Origin: Flavobacteriaceae bacterium GF1
GTDB lineage: Bacteria > Bacteroidota > Bacteroidia > Flavobacteriales > Flavobacteriaceae
Direction: 5' to 3'
NCBI GenBank assembly: GCA_009797885.1
Contig: WNKP01000004.1
Location: forward strand, 298,166 to 362,165
DNA: 64,000 bases
Below, piece after piece: positions 55,949 through 64,000 of the stretch. A model generated the notes under the pieces. It had not been told where the DNA came from and made no database searches. It saw only the letters and a list, made by a program, of their open reading frames with translations. Both the position numbers and the translations under genes were made by a program. Positions within the stretch are counted from its first letter, which is position 1; each line of letters opens with the position of its first letter.

Positions 55949-57187
55949 ATGATTCAATCCAATCCATTCCTTTCCCATACTTTTCTTTCGTATTGGTCAA
56001 AGCACTTCCTGACCGATCAAAAGACACGGACTTTTTGTTTTGTTAAAAATCTTTTGTTCTATAAATCCAAGTGCCCTGGGCTGTACATCAATACAGGAAA
56101 GAACTTGACCAAGGGCATCAATTATGAACTGAATGGTGAATTCTCCAAAGAGGCAAAGGGAAAAACCCTATTTATTTATGATGTTATAGACGTTTTGGGA
56201 AAAGAAGCGTTTTTGAAGAAGAATGCCATGGGCCTTTATTCAGTGAGGCAATATCCCGGTTTTTTAATAGAGCTCGGGGCTTACCAAACTTTAGATGATT
56301 TTGTCTCAAGGACCTTCAAAAAAAGTAGTCGGTATAAGTTACGTAAATACAAAAAACGGTTGGAGGAATGCTTTAATATCTCTTTCAAGGCTTATAACGA
56401 TGAATTGTCCAAAGAGGGTTATGATGCTATTTTTGATGACTTTAGGCGACTTTTGGAGAAACGCTTTTCAGAAAAAAAAATCAGCAACAATAACCTTGCC
56501 CCCAAAGAATGGAATTTTTATAAGGATGTCGCGTATCCGATGATCAAAGAGAAAAAGGCCACTTTGTTTGTACTATACAACAACGATGAAGCCATAAGCA
56601 TTACATTGGCCTATATGTCTGAGAACAGGGTGTTTGATGCCATTACCGTCTTTGATATTGACTATGCAAAATTCCACCTTGGTAGCATAAAAATTATGTA
56701 TTTGATCGATTGGTGCTTGAAAAACAATTGGGACGTACTTGATTTTTCCAAAGGACATTTTGATTATAAATTACGCTGGTCCAACAGGAAGTTTGATTTT
56801 CATTACCATATTCTATATGACAAAAACTCGCTATGGGCTCGAATTTTGTCTTTCACCCTAATGCATTTTTTTACGTTCAAACAGTACCTCAGGGAAAAAA
56901 GATTCAATGAAAGTTTGTACAAACTTACTTATGTACTCAGGAATAAAAAGGAAAAATATATTGATTACTCATTTTTGGAATGGGATGGTGAATGCACCGA
57001 TGGTGATTTGAAACCTGTTGATATAAACACGGCTGAATACGCTTTCCTAAAAGGTATCTGTAATGATTTTTTATATCTCCACCAAGAACATGTGCAAAAC
57101 CTCAATGTGCTCAAGGTGGATAAAACAGAGGATTTCTTCCTGTTGGTTGGTCAAAACAAGAAAATAGGTTTGAAATTGATGATGTAA
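55949..57187 (+). CDS. BioF2-like GNAT-fold acyltransferase, 2 of 3
   Basis: The product of about 412 residues has the same architecture as the next gene: FIELGAYQTLDDFVSRTFKKS-type opening block before KLRKYKKRLEE, DDFRRLLEKRF, KKATLFVLYNNDEAISITLAY and DIDYAKFHLGSIKIMYLIDW, ending with DVLDFSKGHFDYKLRWSN. The last blocks form the acceptor site of the GNAT-type domain. A C-terminal extension of about 100 residues follows. The ATG at 55949 is used because the longer frame would overlap the preceding gene. No membrane segment. Confidence 0.72.
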   Translation: MIQSNPFLSHTFLSYWSKHFLTDQKTRTFCFVKNLLFYKSKCPGLYINTGKNLTKGINYELNGEFSKEAKGKTLFIYDVIDVLGKEAFLKKNAMGLYSVRQYPGFLIELGAYQTLDDFVSRTFKKSSRYKLRKYKKRLEECFNISFKAYNDELSKEGYDAIFDDFRRLLEKRFSEKKISNNNLAPKEWNFYKDVAYPMIKEKKATLFVLYNNDEAISITLAYMSENRVFDAITVFDIDYAKFHLGSIKIMYLIDWCLKNNWDVLDFSKGHFDYKLRWSNRKFDFHYHILYDKNSLWARILSFTLMHFFTFKQYLREKRFNESLYKLTYVLRNKKEKYIDYSFLEWDGECTDGDLKPVDINTAEYAFLKGICNDFLYLHQEHVQNLNVLKVDKTEDFFLLVGQNKKIGLKLMM

Positions 57188-57199
57188 CACCGCTAAAAC

Positions 57200-58375
57200 A
57201 TGGCTTCTCACAAAACAAAAAGTTTGGCCCTGCTCACCGATCTTTACGTAAATCAGCGGGCAATCTCACAGGTATACTCCTATGTAGGACTTGCTACCCA
57301 TCAATCCAGTAACCTACTTGCAATTGCACCTGCACCGTCCCCGGATAAACACATTTATTCCTTTACCTATGTCCCTGATTATATAAAGGCAGAAATCTCC
57401 AACCCTGACTTATGGAAGGAAAAAACCTTTCCATCCGTTAACGGTTATGCCATATGCTTGCATGATTGCCCCAGCATAGAGGATTATTTACGCAATAACC
57501 TCAAAAGTAGGCGTAAGGCCATTAATCGGGCGGTTAAAAGACTGGAAACGTGTTTTAATATAAGCTATAAGGTATTTCAAAAGAATACAACGGAGGACGA
57601 ATACCATTTTTTAATGGGGAAGTTAAAAACAATGATCATCAAGAGATTTGAACAAAGAGGTCAAAAAAGTGATTCCTTGGCCGTCTGGGACAAAGTAGTT
57701 TCTACCTCACTTGATTTGATCAAACAGGGAAAAGCATCCCTTTTTGTAATCTACGATGAAGATAATCCCATAGTTATTTCCTTTAACTATAACTATGATA
57801 CCATGTTGTTCAGTTACATTTCTTCATACGATATCGACTATGCCAAATTCAGTCCGGGTCAAATAGAGATTTACAGGCAATTGGAATGGTGTATCAACAA
57901 CGGGTACACCCAATACGATATGGGTTGGGGTGATATGGCGTATAAAAAATGGTGGTCCAATAAAATATATAGGTTCAATCATCATATACTTTACCCCAAA
58001 CATTCAATCCCTGGTTTTCTATATGCCCTTCGCAAAGGGAACAAGTCCAGAATCTTCGCGTTTTTAATTGCTAAGGGTGTTAATACCCGACTGAACAAAA
58101 TCAAGAAAATATTAAGACAGGACCATAAGATTTCCAACAATGGACCACAATATACGTTTGGAGAAGCTACACTATCACCATCGGAATCATGGGAAGAAAT
58201 CGACCTTAGGACAAAAGAATTGCCAATCAGCAAACAAATTATAAATGATTTTTTATTCTTGACCCAAGAGCATTCGGAAGATGTGTCCCTGCATTATTCC
58301 AAGACCAAGGACATTTATGCCCTAAAAGGCAAAAAGGAAGTAAAAACAATCGTGTTCAATAACATAAACAACTAA
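57200..58375 (+). CDS. BioF2-like GNAT-fold acyltransferase, 3 of 3
   Basis: The 391-residue protein is a paralogue of the preceding one. Shared blocks are NNLKSRRKAINRAVKRLE, KLKTMIIKRFE, GKASLFVIYDEDNPIVISFNY, SYDIDYAKFSPGQIEIYRQLEW and YDMGWGDMAYKKWWSNKIYRFNHH. Pairs with gene 2 of 3 are 12 bp apart. The next gene, MBOAT copy 2, begins 3 bp after its stop, so the acyltransferase-fold set and the MBOAT/SGNH pair form one operon. Confidence 0.72.
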   Translation: MASHKTKSLALLTDLYVNQRAISQVYSYVGLATHQSSNLLAIAPAPSPDKHIYSFTYVPDYIKAEISNPDLWKEKTFPSVNGYAICLHDCPSIEDYLRNNLKSRRKAINRAVKRLETCFNISYKVFQKNTTEDEYHFLMGKLKTMIIKRFEQRGQKSDSLAVWDKVVSTSLDLIKQGKASLFVIYDEDNPIVISFNYNYDTMLFSYISSYDIDYAKFSPGQIEIYRQLEWCINNGYTQYDMGWGDMAYKKWWSNKIYRFNHHILYPKHSIPGFLYALRKGNKSRIFAFLIAKGVNTRLNKIKKILRQDHKISNNGPQYTFGEATLSPSESWEEIDLRTKELPISKQIINDFLFLTQEHSEDVSLHYSKTKDIYALKGKKEVKTIVFNNINN

Positions 58376-58378
58376 GAG

Positions 58379-59833
58379 ATGTTATTTAATTCCATAGAAT
58401 TTCTGCTTTTCCTTCCCCTGGTATTTTGTTTGTATTGGTTTGTTTTCAAAAAAAAGGTCACCGTACAAAACCTTTTCTTGATTTTTGCCAGCTACGTCTT
58501 CTATGGCTGGTGGGATTGGCGGTTTCTCTTGCTGATTTTCCTCAGTACCCTCGTTGATTTTTTCGTAGGTCAAAAAATCCATCAGAACCTCGATGTCAAG
58601 AAAAAAGCCAGGCATTGGTTATGGGTAAGCATGGCGTTCAACATTGGAATGTTGGGGTTTTTTAAGTACAGTAATTTCTTTGTCGATTCTTTTATTGACA
58701 TGGTCAGTGCTATGGGCTATACCATAAAAAGTACATGGACCTTGAGGATTATCTTACCCGTAGGTATTTCCTTTTATACGTTCCAGACCATGTCCTATTC
58801 ATTTGACATTTATTATAAAAAATTGACACCCTCCAAGAATTTCATAGCTTTCACGGCTTTTGTGTCATTTTTTCCACAATTGGTTGCAGGTCCCATTGAA
58901 AGGGCCTCCAACTTATTGTCCCAAATCATCAATAAACGTGTTTTTAGTTATGCGCAGGCCGCAAGCGGTATGAAACTTGTCTTGTGGGGGCTCTTTAAAA
59001 AAATAGTCATAGCGGATTCAATCGCACCAATAGTTGATGATGTTTTTGCCAACTATCAGGATTATCCCGCCTCGACCCTTATCCTGGGTGTTTGCCTGTT
59101 CAGTTTTCAAGTATATGGGGATTTCAGCGGGTATTCCGATATCGCAATTGGTACGGCAAAGCTTTTTGGAATTGAGCTCAAGTCCAATTTTAAGTTTCCC
59201 AATTTTTCAAGAAACGTGGCAGAATATTGGCAACGATGGCACGTTTCCCTATCTACATGGTTCAGGCACTATCTTTATATCCCAATGGGTGGCTCAAGGG
59301 TGAGCAAACTTAAATCCGTAAGGAACATTATTGTAATTTTTGTTGTGAGCGGTTTCTGGCATGGTGCCAATTGGACCTTCATTTTTTGGGGAGGACTTCA
59401 TGCCCTATTCTATATTCCGGTTTTCCTTATGGGACGTAATAGAATGTACGCCCATAATGTAGTGGGGGAAAAAAGCCTCTTCCCCACTCCAATAGAAATC
59501 TTACAAGTACTGGTGACCTTTACCCTGGTGACCTTTTCCCGTATCTTCTTTAGATCGCCTTCACTCACGGATTCGTTCCAGTATATCGATACTATTGTCT
59601 ACAATTTCACATACGAACCTTATGTTCACCCCATGGGGTACAGAATGCTGGATTTTTATGTGTTACTTGCCTTATTCGTATTTTACGAGTACTTGATAAG
59701 AAAAGATGAACGGAGCCCGTTCAAATTCAAATCAAAAATCGTACGCCTTTTACTATATACCATCGTGGTGTTGGCCATGCTTCTATTTTATGATGATGGG
59801 GTGAACCGATCATTTATTTATTTTCAATTCTAG
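58379..59833 (+). CDS. MBOAT family O-acyltransferase (AlgI-like), copy 2
   Basis: The 484-residue protein is strongly similar in layout to copy 1 at 23.9 kb. YGWWDWRFL, FFPQLVAGPIERAS, YWQRWHVSLSTWFRHYLYIPMGG (His288) and VSGFWHGANW (His328) are all kept, and the C-terminus ends SFIYFQF as in copy 1. It moves acyl groups across the inner membrane for polysaccharide O-acylation. It starts 3 bp after the third acyltransferase-fold gene and ends 4 bp before the SGNH partner. Confidence 0.92.
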   Translation: MLFNSIEFLLFLPLVFCLYWFVFKKKVTVQNLFLIFASYVFYGWWDWRFLLLIFLSTLVDFFVGQKIHQNLDVKKKARHWLWVSMAFNIGMLGFFKYSNFFVDSFIDMVSAMGYTIKSTWTLRIILPVGISFYTFQTMSYSFDIYYKKLTPSKNFIAFTAFVSFFPQLVAGPIERASNLLSQIINKRVFSYAQAASGMKLVLWGLFKKIVIADSIAPIVDDVFANYQDYPASTLILGVCLFSFQVYGDFSGYSDIAIGTAKLFGIELKSNFKFPNFSRNVAEYWQRWHVSLSTWFRHYLYIPMGGSRVSKLKSVRNIIVIFVVSGFWHGANWTFIFWGGLHALFYIPVFLMGRNRMYAHNVVGEKSLFPTPIEILQVLVTFTLVTFSRIFFRSPSLTDSFQYIDTIVYNFTYEPYVHPMGYRMLDFYVLLALFVFYEYLIRKDERSPFKFKSKIVRLLLYTIVVLAMLLFYDDGVNRSFIYFQF

Positions 59834-59837
59834 TGGT

Positions 59838-60806
59838 ATGAAAAAGTTTCTGTTAAAAACCATATTATATATTTTTCTGATCTTGGTGCTATTGGAACTT
59901 CTGGTACGGGCTTTGCACCTATATACTGAGGACCCCCCACGATACATTGATGAAAACAATGTTGAGAAACGTGTTCCCGGACATAATGGCTACGCTGTAA
60001 CCGGAAACAGGAACCAGAACTTTTCCGAATTCCATATCAATAAAGCTGGATTTAACTCGCATAGGGAATTTCTTCCGACCAAGGAAAAATTCGAGATAGC
60101 ACTCATTGGGGATTCGTTCATTGAGGGGTTCCATCAGGATTATTACGATTCCACGGGAAGAAAAATAGAAACAAAACTGGATACCGTTGAAGTCTATGAG
60201 TATGGGTATGCAGGATACGATTTGGCAAACCAAATGCATTTGATCAATGCCTATAAGGAGCAATTCGCCCTTATTGACGAAATCATCATTTATCTCAATT
60301 TTGAAAGTGACCTGAAAAGGGGCGCCTATGAACCTAATGTGGGACGGATAGCCATGTTGTCTTCCACTGTATTTAAAATAAGGGATAATATTAAGCTATT
60401 GGCCTACGGTTCAAAAATTGGGATTCTAGAACCCCTAAAAAAGTTAGTGACCGGCCAAGCGTTCCAAAACGCCTCCCAGGCCTATGAAACCAATAAAATT
60501 GAGGTTGATGTTCGTGAACAAGAGCAGGAGTACCTGGATAATTTCAAAAGCCTTGTAGCGCTCTACGGATACGATAAGTGCAAAACAACCATACTACTGG
60601 ACTCGAGAAAGACCAGTGCTTCCTTTTTGGCCTATTGCAATCAAAACAACTTCAGGTATATTGATTTTGCCCCCACTTTTGAGCGTACGACCAAGCCCGT
60701 TACCTTAATTTATGACTGGCATTGGAACAACCATGGAAGGCAATTGATTGCCAATGTCATTGTGGACCATATAAAAGGCCCTAAGAAATCCAAAGACTGT
60801 AGGTAA
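59838..60806 (+). CDS. Membrane-anchored SGNH hydrolase-fold protein, partner of MBOAT copy 2
   Basis: The 322-residue protein has one N-terminal membrane helix (about 6-26). The SGNH motifs are IALIGDSFIEG (Ser93) and DWHWNNHG (Asp293, His295), the AlgJ/AlgX-like arrangement. VEVYEYGYAGYDLANQMHL and DEIIIYLNFESDL may form the other blocks. The periplasmic domain would pass the acyl group from the MBOAT to the polymer. It is not closely similar to the copy 1 partner, so the two pairs probably differ in acceptor. Confidence 0.78.
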   Translation: MKKFLLKTILYIFLILVLLELLVRALHLYTEDPPRYIDENNVEKRVPGHNGYAVTGNRNQNFSEFHINKAGFNSHREFLPTKEKFEIALIGDSFIEGFHQDYYDSTGRKIETKLDTVEVYEYGYAGYDLANQMHLINAYKEQFALIDEIIIYLNFESDLKRGAYEPNVGRIAMLSSTVFKIRDNIKLLAYGSKIGILEPLKKLVTGQAFQNASQAYETNKIEVDVREQEQEYLDNFKSLVALYGYDKCKTTILLDSRKTSASFLAYCNQNNFRYIDFAPTFERTTKPVTLIYDWHWNNHGRQLIANVIVDHIKGPKKSKDCR

Positions 60807-61047
60807 TTATAGCAGTGAAAGCTTTTTTGGCAGATTGACCGTGTTTCATTAGCACCTTCAATACGCAAAACACAACCAAAAAGTGCTACCGGAGCTCGAA
60901 TTATGGAACTAACCAGACCTGTATTGAACGTTCAGATTGATATCTAAAGTGCAGTCATACCACGGATTAATCCCCAAATATTCCCTAATCCACACCTCAT
61001 AACCTTGATTCAATCGGTATCTCCGCCCCTATTGAGCAACCACCTCC

Positions 61048-61980
61048 TTAGAAAAAGTTACCTCCAAGATTGCGCCTATTGGAATTCGTTATAAAATCAA
61101 ATCTCAAAAACACTTCGAAGGAACCATCATTGAACCGTGTACTCCCCAGTTCACTGGTTTCCCAATCATAAGCCAATCCCAATAACAGCTTTTCAGAGAC
61201 CTGAAAGCCAAAGAGGCCACTCACGGCACTATCCAACCGATAGGCGGCTCCAAATGAAAAGCGTTCATTAAAGAGGATGCTTGCTGTGATATCGGCAGAA
61301 AGCGGCGCGCCTTGTACCGCCTTTAAAAGTATGCCGGGCCTTAACTTTAAATCCCTGGTCAGTTCAAAAATGTATCCTGAAATCAAGTAGAAATTCATTC
61401 GTTCCGTGGCTAGAAAGGTTTCTTCGGAATCATTGTCAAAATGATCGGTCTCAAAGATACGTGGTACGGATAACCCCAGGTAAAACCTATCCGTGTTCAA
61501 ATAGGTTCCGATACCAAAATTCGGTGTAAATCTATTATCAACATTTGGAAGGGAGGTTTCCGCCCCGAAGTTAACCAGTTGGGAGAAATCAAGATTTAAA
61601 ATATGGGCACTTGCATTGATCCCAAAAGTGATATTGGCAAAATCCGATATGGGGATGCTATATGAAAAAGCAGCATCAAGAAAGGTTTCCTGGCTGGTCC
61701 CATTTCCAATTTCGTCGTTTACTGCAGAAAAACCGATACCTACTTTCTCGGATAAGGGTGTACTAAAATTTAAGGTTTGCGTAGTTGGCGCCCCATCCAG
61801 GCCAAGCCATTGCGAACGATGCAATATTCCTATTGTGGATACCCCTCTTAAACCAACCAAAGCCGGATTTATAACTTGTGTATTGAGCATATATTGGGTA
61901 TACTGAGGGTCTTGCTGACCCTTTAAGGTATTGATCATTGCCAATACTACCACTATGCCCAGGAAAACTGATTTTTTCAT
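61048..61980 (-). CDS. PorP/SprF family type IX secretion-associated outer-membrane protein
   Basis: The 310-residue protein has a signal peptide and then QDPQYTQYMLNTQVINPALVGLRG, the diagnostic start of PorP/SprF proteins, followed by SQWLGLDGAPTTQTLNF and a series of beta strands forming an outer-membrane barrel. The end is FEVFLRFDFITN. In Flavobacteriaceae such proteins help attach or export the large T9SS protein encoded next to them. It lies 19 bp downstream of the giant adhesin-like gene on the same strand. Confidence 0.93.
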   Translation of the reverse strand: MKKSVFLGIVVVLAMINTLKGQQDPQYTQYMLNTQVINPALVGLRGVSTIGILHRSQWLGLDGAPTTQTLNFSTPLSEKVGIGFSAVNDEIGNGTSQETFLDAAFSYSIPISDFANITFGINASAHILNLDFSQLVNFGAETSLPNVDNRFTPNFGIGTYLNTDRFYLGLSVPRIFETDHFDNDSEETFLATERMNFYLISGYIFELTRDLKLRPGILLKAVQGAPLSADITASILFNERFSFGAAYRLDSAVSGLFGFQVSEKLLLGLAYDWETSELGSTRFNDGSFEVFLRFDFITNSNRRNLGGNFF

Positions 61981-61999
61981 TTTTCAAGCTTTTTCTTTT

Positions 62000-64000
62000 C
62001 TAGCGATTAATATATAAGTAACCGGATTTTGATTTGGATCGGTTTCCATTATCAAATTGTATGGTATAGAAATACACCCCGGCCGGTAACTGTTCCCCTT
62101 CACCTAATGTGGCCCTTCCTTCGGAATTCCCCCTGAAGGCAACCGCATTATTGTCATATCCACTGGCTTCAAAAACGACCACCCCCCATCGGTTGTAAAT
62201 CTGTACCGTGTTGTTCGGAAAAGCTTCGATGTTTGTAATGTCGAAAAAGTCGTTGACCCCATCGCCATTGGCCGAGATTATTGAATTTCCTATTGCGATA
62301 TCGCAAACGGCATCACTTGGTGGGGTACCTCCTATGGAATCACAAGGGTCCAGGGGATCTGTATTATCCTCCTCCTCTTGACCATCGTTTATTCCATCAC
62401 CATCCGTATCAGGATCGTTGGGGTCCGTTCCCAAGTCGTTTTCTTCCTGAAAGGTCAGTCCATCGGAATCGCAATCACTCGCCAGGGCAGGTGTTCCACC
62501 AATGGAATCACATTCATCCAAGGGATTCGTATTATCCAAAACTTCCTGTCCGTCACCAATGCCATCGCCATCACTGTCCGGGTTATAGGGTTCCGTCCCA
62601 AGGATAATTTCTTCTCCATTGTTCAACTGGTCTCCATCGCAATCGGCTGATGCCCATATCGTATTCGCACTATCAAAGCCTGTATAGCCTGTGGTTTGTG
62701 CCGGGTCACAGGGGTCGTTTGGATTTGTGCCATTGGTAATTTCAACGCTGTTCTCTATACCATCGCCATCCGTATCCCCATTGATTGTATACGGATCTGT
62801 ACCATTGGCCACTTCATCACCGTTGGTAATCCCATCACCATCACAGTCCTCGGCGGCCCAGATAGTGTTTGTACCGTCAAAACCGGTATAGCCTGTTGCC
62901 TGTAACGGGTCGCAGGGGTCTAAGGGATCGTTGCCATTGGCCACTTCGTCGCCATCCTCAACCCCATCACCGTCGCTGTCAACATTGTACGGATCCGTGC
63001 CATTGGTCACCTCGTCACCGTTGGTTATGCCATCACCATCACAGTCCGCAGCCGTCCAGATGGGGTTCGTACCGTCAAAACCGGTATAGCCCGCTGCTTG
63101 TAATGGGTCACAGGGATCGTTTGGATTTGTCCCATTGGTAATTTCAACGCTGTTCTCTATACCATCGCCATCCGTATCCCCATTGATTGTATACGGATCT
63201 GTGCCATTCGTAACCTCATCACCGTTGATCACGCCATCGCCGTCACAGTCCGCCGCCGTCCAGATGGGGTTGGTACCGTCAAAACCGATATAGCCTGTTG
63301 CCTGTAACGGGTCGCAGGGGTCCAGGGGATCGTTCCCATTGGCCACCTCGTCGCCGTCCTCAACCCCATCACCGTCACTGTCGACATTGTACGGATCCGT
63401 GCCATTGGTCACCTCGTCACCGTTGGTTATGCCATCACCGTCACAGTCCGCAGCCGTCCAGATGGGGTTGGTACCGTCAGAACCGGTATAGCCCGCTGCT
63501 TGTATCGGGTCGCAGGGGTCCAGGGGATCGTTGCCATTGGCCACCTCGTCGCCGTCCTCAACCCCATCACCGTCGCTGTCGACATTGTACGGATCCGTGC
63601 CATTGGTCACCTCGTCACCGTTGGTTATGCCATCACCGTCACAGTCAGCAGCCGTCCAGATGGGGTTCGTACCATCAAAACCAGTGTAGCCCGGTGCTTG
63701 TATCGGGTCGCAGGGGTCTAGGGGATCGTTCCCATTGGCCACCTCGTCGCCGTCCTCAACCCCATCACCGTCACTGTCGACATTGTACGGGTCCGTGCCA
63801 TTCGTAACCTCATCACCGTTGATGACGCCATCGCCGTCACAGTCCGCAGCCGTCCAGATGGCGTTTGTACCGTCAAAACCGGTATAGCCCGCTGCTTGTA
63901 TCGGGTCGCAGGGGTCCAGGGGATCGTTGCCATTGGTGACCTCGTCGCCGTCCTCAACCCCATCACCGTCGCTGTCGACATTGTACGGATCCGTGCCATT
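62000..64000 (-). CDS. Giant repeat protein with T9SS type B sorting domain, open at the right edge
   Basis: The frame is open from the right edge to a stop at 62000, so the start lies outside the window. It consists of acidic DGDG-rich repeats (thrombospondin type 3-like, probable calcium binders) of about 66 residues with two cysteines each. They are followed by two degenerate short units and a C-terminal domain: NSIISANGDGVNDFFDITNIE, then VQIYNRWGVVVFEASGYDN and LPAGVYFYTIQFDN, ending SKSGYLYINR. That is the gliding motility-associated type B sorting domain that routes proteins through the T9SS. A GTG inside the repeats at 63742 is not a likely start. Confidence 0.93.
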   Translation of the reverse strand, partial: NGTDPYNVDSDGDGVEDGDEVTNGNDPLDPCDPIQAAGYTGFDGTNAIWTAADCDGDGVINGDEVTNGTDPYNVDSDGDGVEDGDEVANGNDPLDPCDPIQAPGYTGFDGTNPIWTAADCDGDGITNGDEVTNGTDPYNVDSDGDGVEDGDEVANGNDPLDPCDPIQAAGYTGSDGTNPIWTAADCDGDGITNGDEVTNGTDPYNVDSDGDGVEDGDEVANGNDPLDPCDPLQATGYIGFDGTNPIWTAADCDGDGVINGDEVTNGTDPYTINGDTDGDGIENSVEITNGTNPNDPCDPLQAAGYTGFDGTNPIWTAADCDGDGITNGDEVTNGTDPYNVDSDGDGVEDGDEVANGNDPLDPCDPLQATGYTGFDGTNTIWAAEDCDGDGITNGDEVANGTDPYTINGDTDGDGIENSVEITNGTNPNDPCDPAQTTGYTGFDSANTIWASADCDGDQLNNGEEIILGTEPYNPDSDGDGIGDGQEVLDNTNPLDECDSIGGTPALASDCDSDGLTFQEENDLGTDPNDPDTDGDGINDGQEEEDNTDPLDPCDSIGGTPPSDAVCDIAIGNSIISANGDGVNDFFDITNIEAFPNNTVQIYNRWGVVVFEASGYDNNAVAFRGNSEGRATLGEGEQLPAGVYFYTIQFDNGNRSKSKSGYLYINR
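62543..64000 (-). repeat. Tandem 198 bp (66-residue) coding repeats, at least seven units
   Basis: Unit landmarks such as DPCDP.QA.GYTGFDG and DCDGDGITNGDEV recur every 198 bp (for example the same GC-rich block at 63313 and 63511). Two unit classes alternate: one ends YNVDSDGDGVEDGDEV, the other YTINGDTDGDGIENSVEI and is two residues longer. Neighbouring units towards the right edge are almost identical in DNA, which points to recent duplication. The array continues past the window. Confidence 0.9.

Noticed and set aside
62869..63807. Arg/His-rich plus-strand ORFs opposite the repeat protein
   Set aside because: They are antisense shadows of the GC-rich DGDG repeats and show periodic artefacts.
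63718..63999. 93-codon minus-strand ORF in a different frame of the repeat region
   Set aside because: An out-of-frame reading of the same repeats; the frame encoding NGTDPYNVDSDGDG continues to the edge and is the real one.
62543..64000. CRISPR-like array suggested by regular repeats
   Set aside because: The repeats are 198 bp, in frame, without unique spacers, and encode a continuous protein.

Overview
The window looks like chromosomal DNA of a marine member of the Flavobacteriaceae (Bacteroidota). The evidence is a moderately AT-rich sequence, AT-rich leaders in place of Shine-Dalgarno sites, promoter-like TAnnTTTG motifs, lipoproteins with acidic residues after the lipobox cysteine, a PorP/SprF protein beside a giant repeat protein with a type IX secretion (T9SS) type B sorting domain, and a sulfated-polysaccharide type gene set. 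No rRNA, tRNA, CRISPR array or intact transposase was recognised.

Layout. 1-9.4 kb holds mixed accessory genes. These are the start of an STN-domain (TonB-receptor-like) gene cut by the left edge, several secreted or lipoprotein genes of unknown role, an ATC-hydrolase-like membrane protein, an EthD-domain lipoprotein, an IorA/IorB-type molybdenum oxidoreductase with a VOC protein, and an SDR. A roughly 200 bp imperfect palindrome lies between two convergent genes near 4.35 kb.

9.9-60.8 kb is one very large exopolysaccharide/capsule locus. (a) Minus-strand export operon 10.65-16.95 kb: PglE-like aminotransferase, PglF/CapD-like dehydratase, Wza, Wzc tyrosine kinase, with the PHP phosphatase facing it. 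(b) Plus-strand precursor and sulfate-activation operon 17.2-23.7 kb: UDP-glucose dehydrogenase, UDP-glucuronate epimerase, CysQ, a tandem DUF2061 protein, CysC, CysD, CysN; followed by an MBOAT/SGNH O-acylation pair. (c) 26-32 kb: an alpha/beta hydrolase, WbpP-like epimerase and WbpO/TviB-like dehydrogenase, and a pectate-lyase-like lipoprotein on the opposite strand. (d) 33-43.7 kb: Wzx flippase, glycosyltransferases, Wzy-like polymerase, asparagine synthetase (one intact, one decayed) and a PglC-like initiating phosphoglycosyltransferase. (e) 43.9-46 kb: two tandem paralogous putative sulfotransferases. (f) 47.4-52.4 kb: SDR, SMP-30 protein, two-domain GT2, ATP-grasp protein, SDR. (g) 54.9-60.8 kb: three BioF2/FemAB-type acyltransferase-fold proteins and a second MBOAT/SGNH pair.

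Together these genes are best read as a Wzx/Wzy-Wza/Wzc pathway making an acidic (uronic and probably aminouronic acid) polysaccharide. PAPS made by CysD/CysN/CysC would feed the two sulfotransferases, CysQ would remove the PAP by-product, and two separate acylation systems would decorate the chain. No sulfite-producing reductase genes are in the operon, which favours sulfation over cysteine synthesis.

61.0-64.0 kb: a minus-strand pair encoding a giant T9SS-exported protein with at least seven repeats of about 66 residues, open at the right edge, followed by PorP/SprF.
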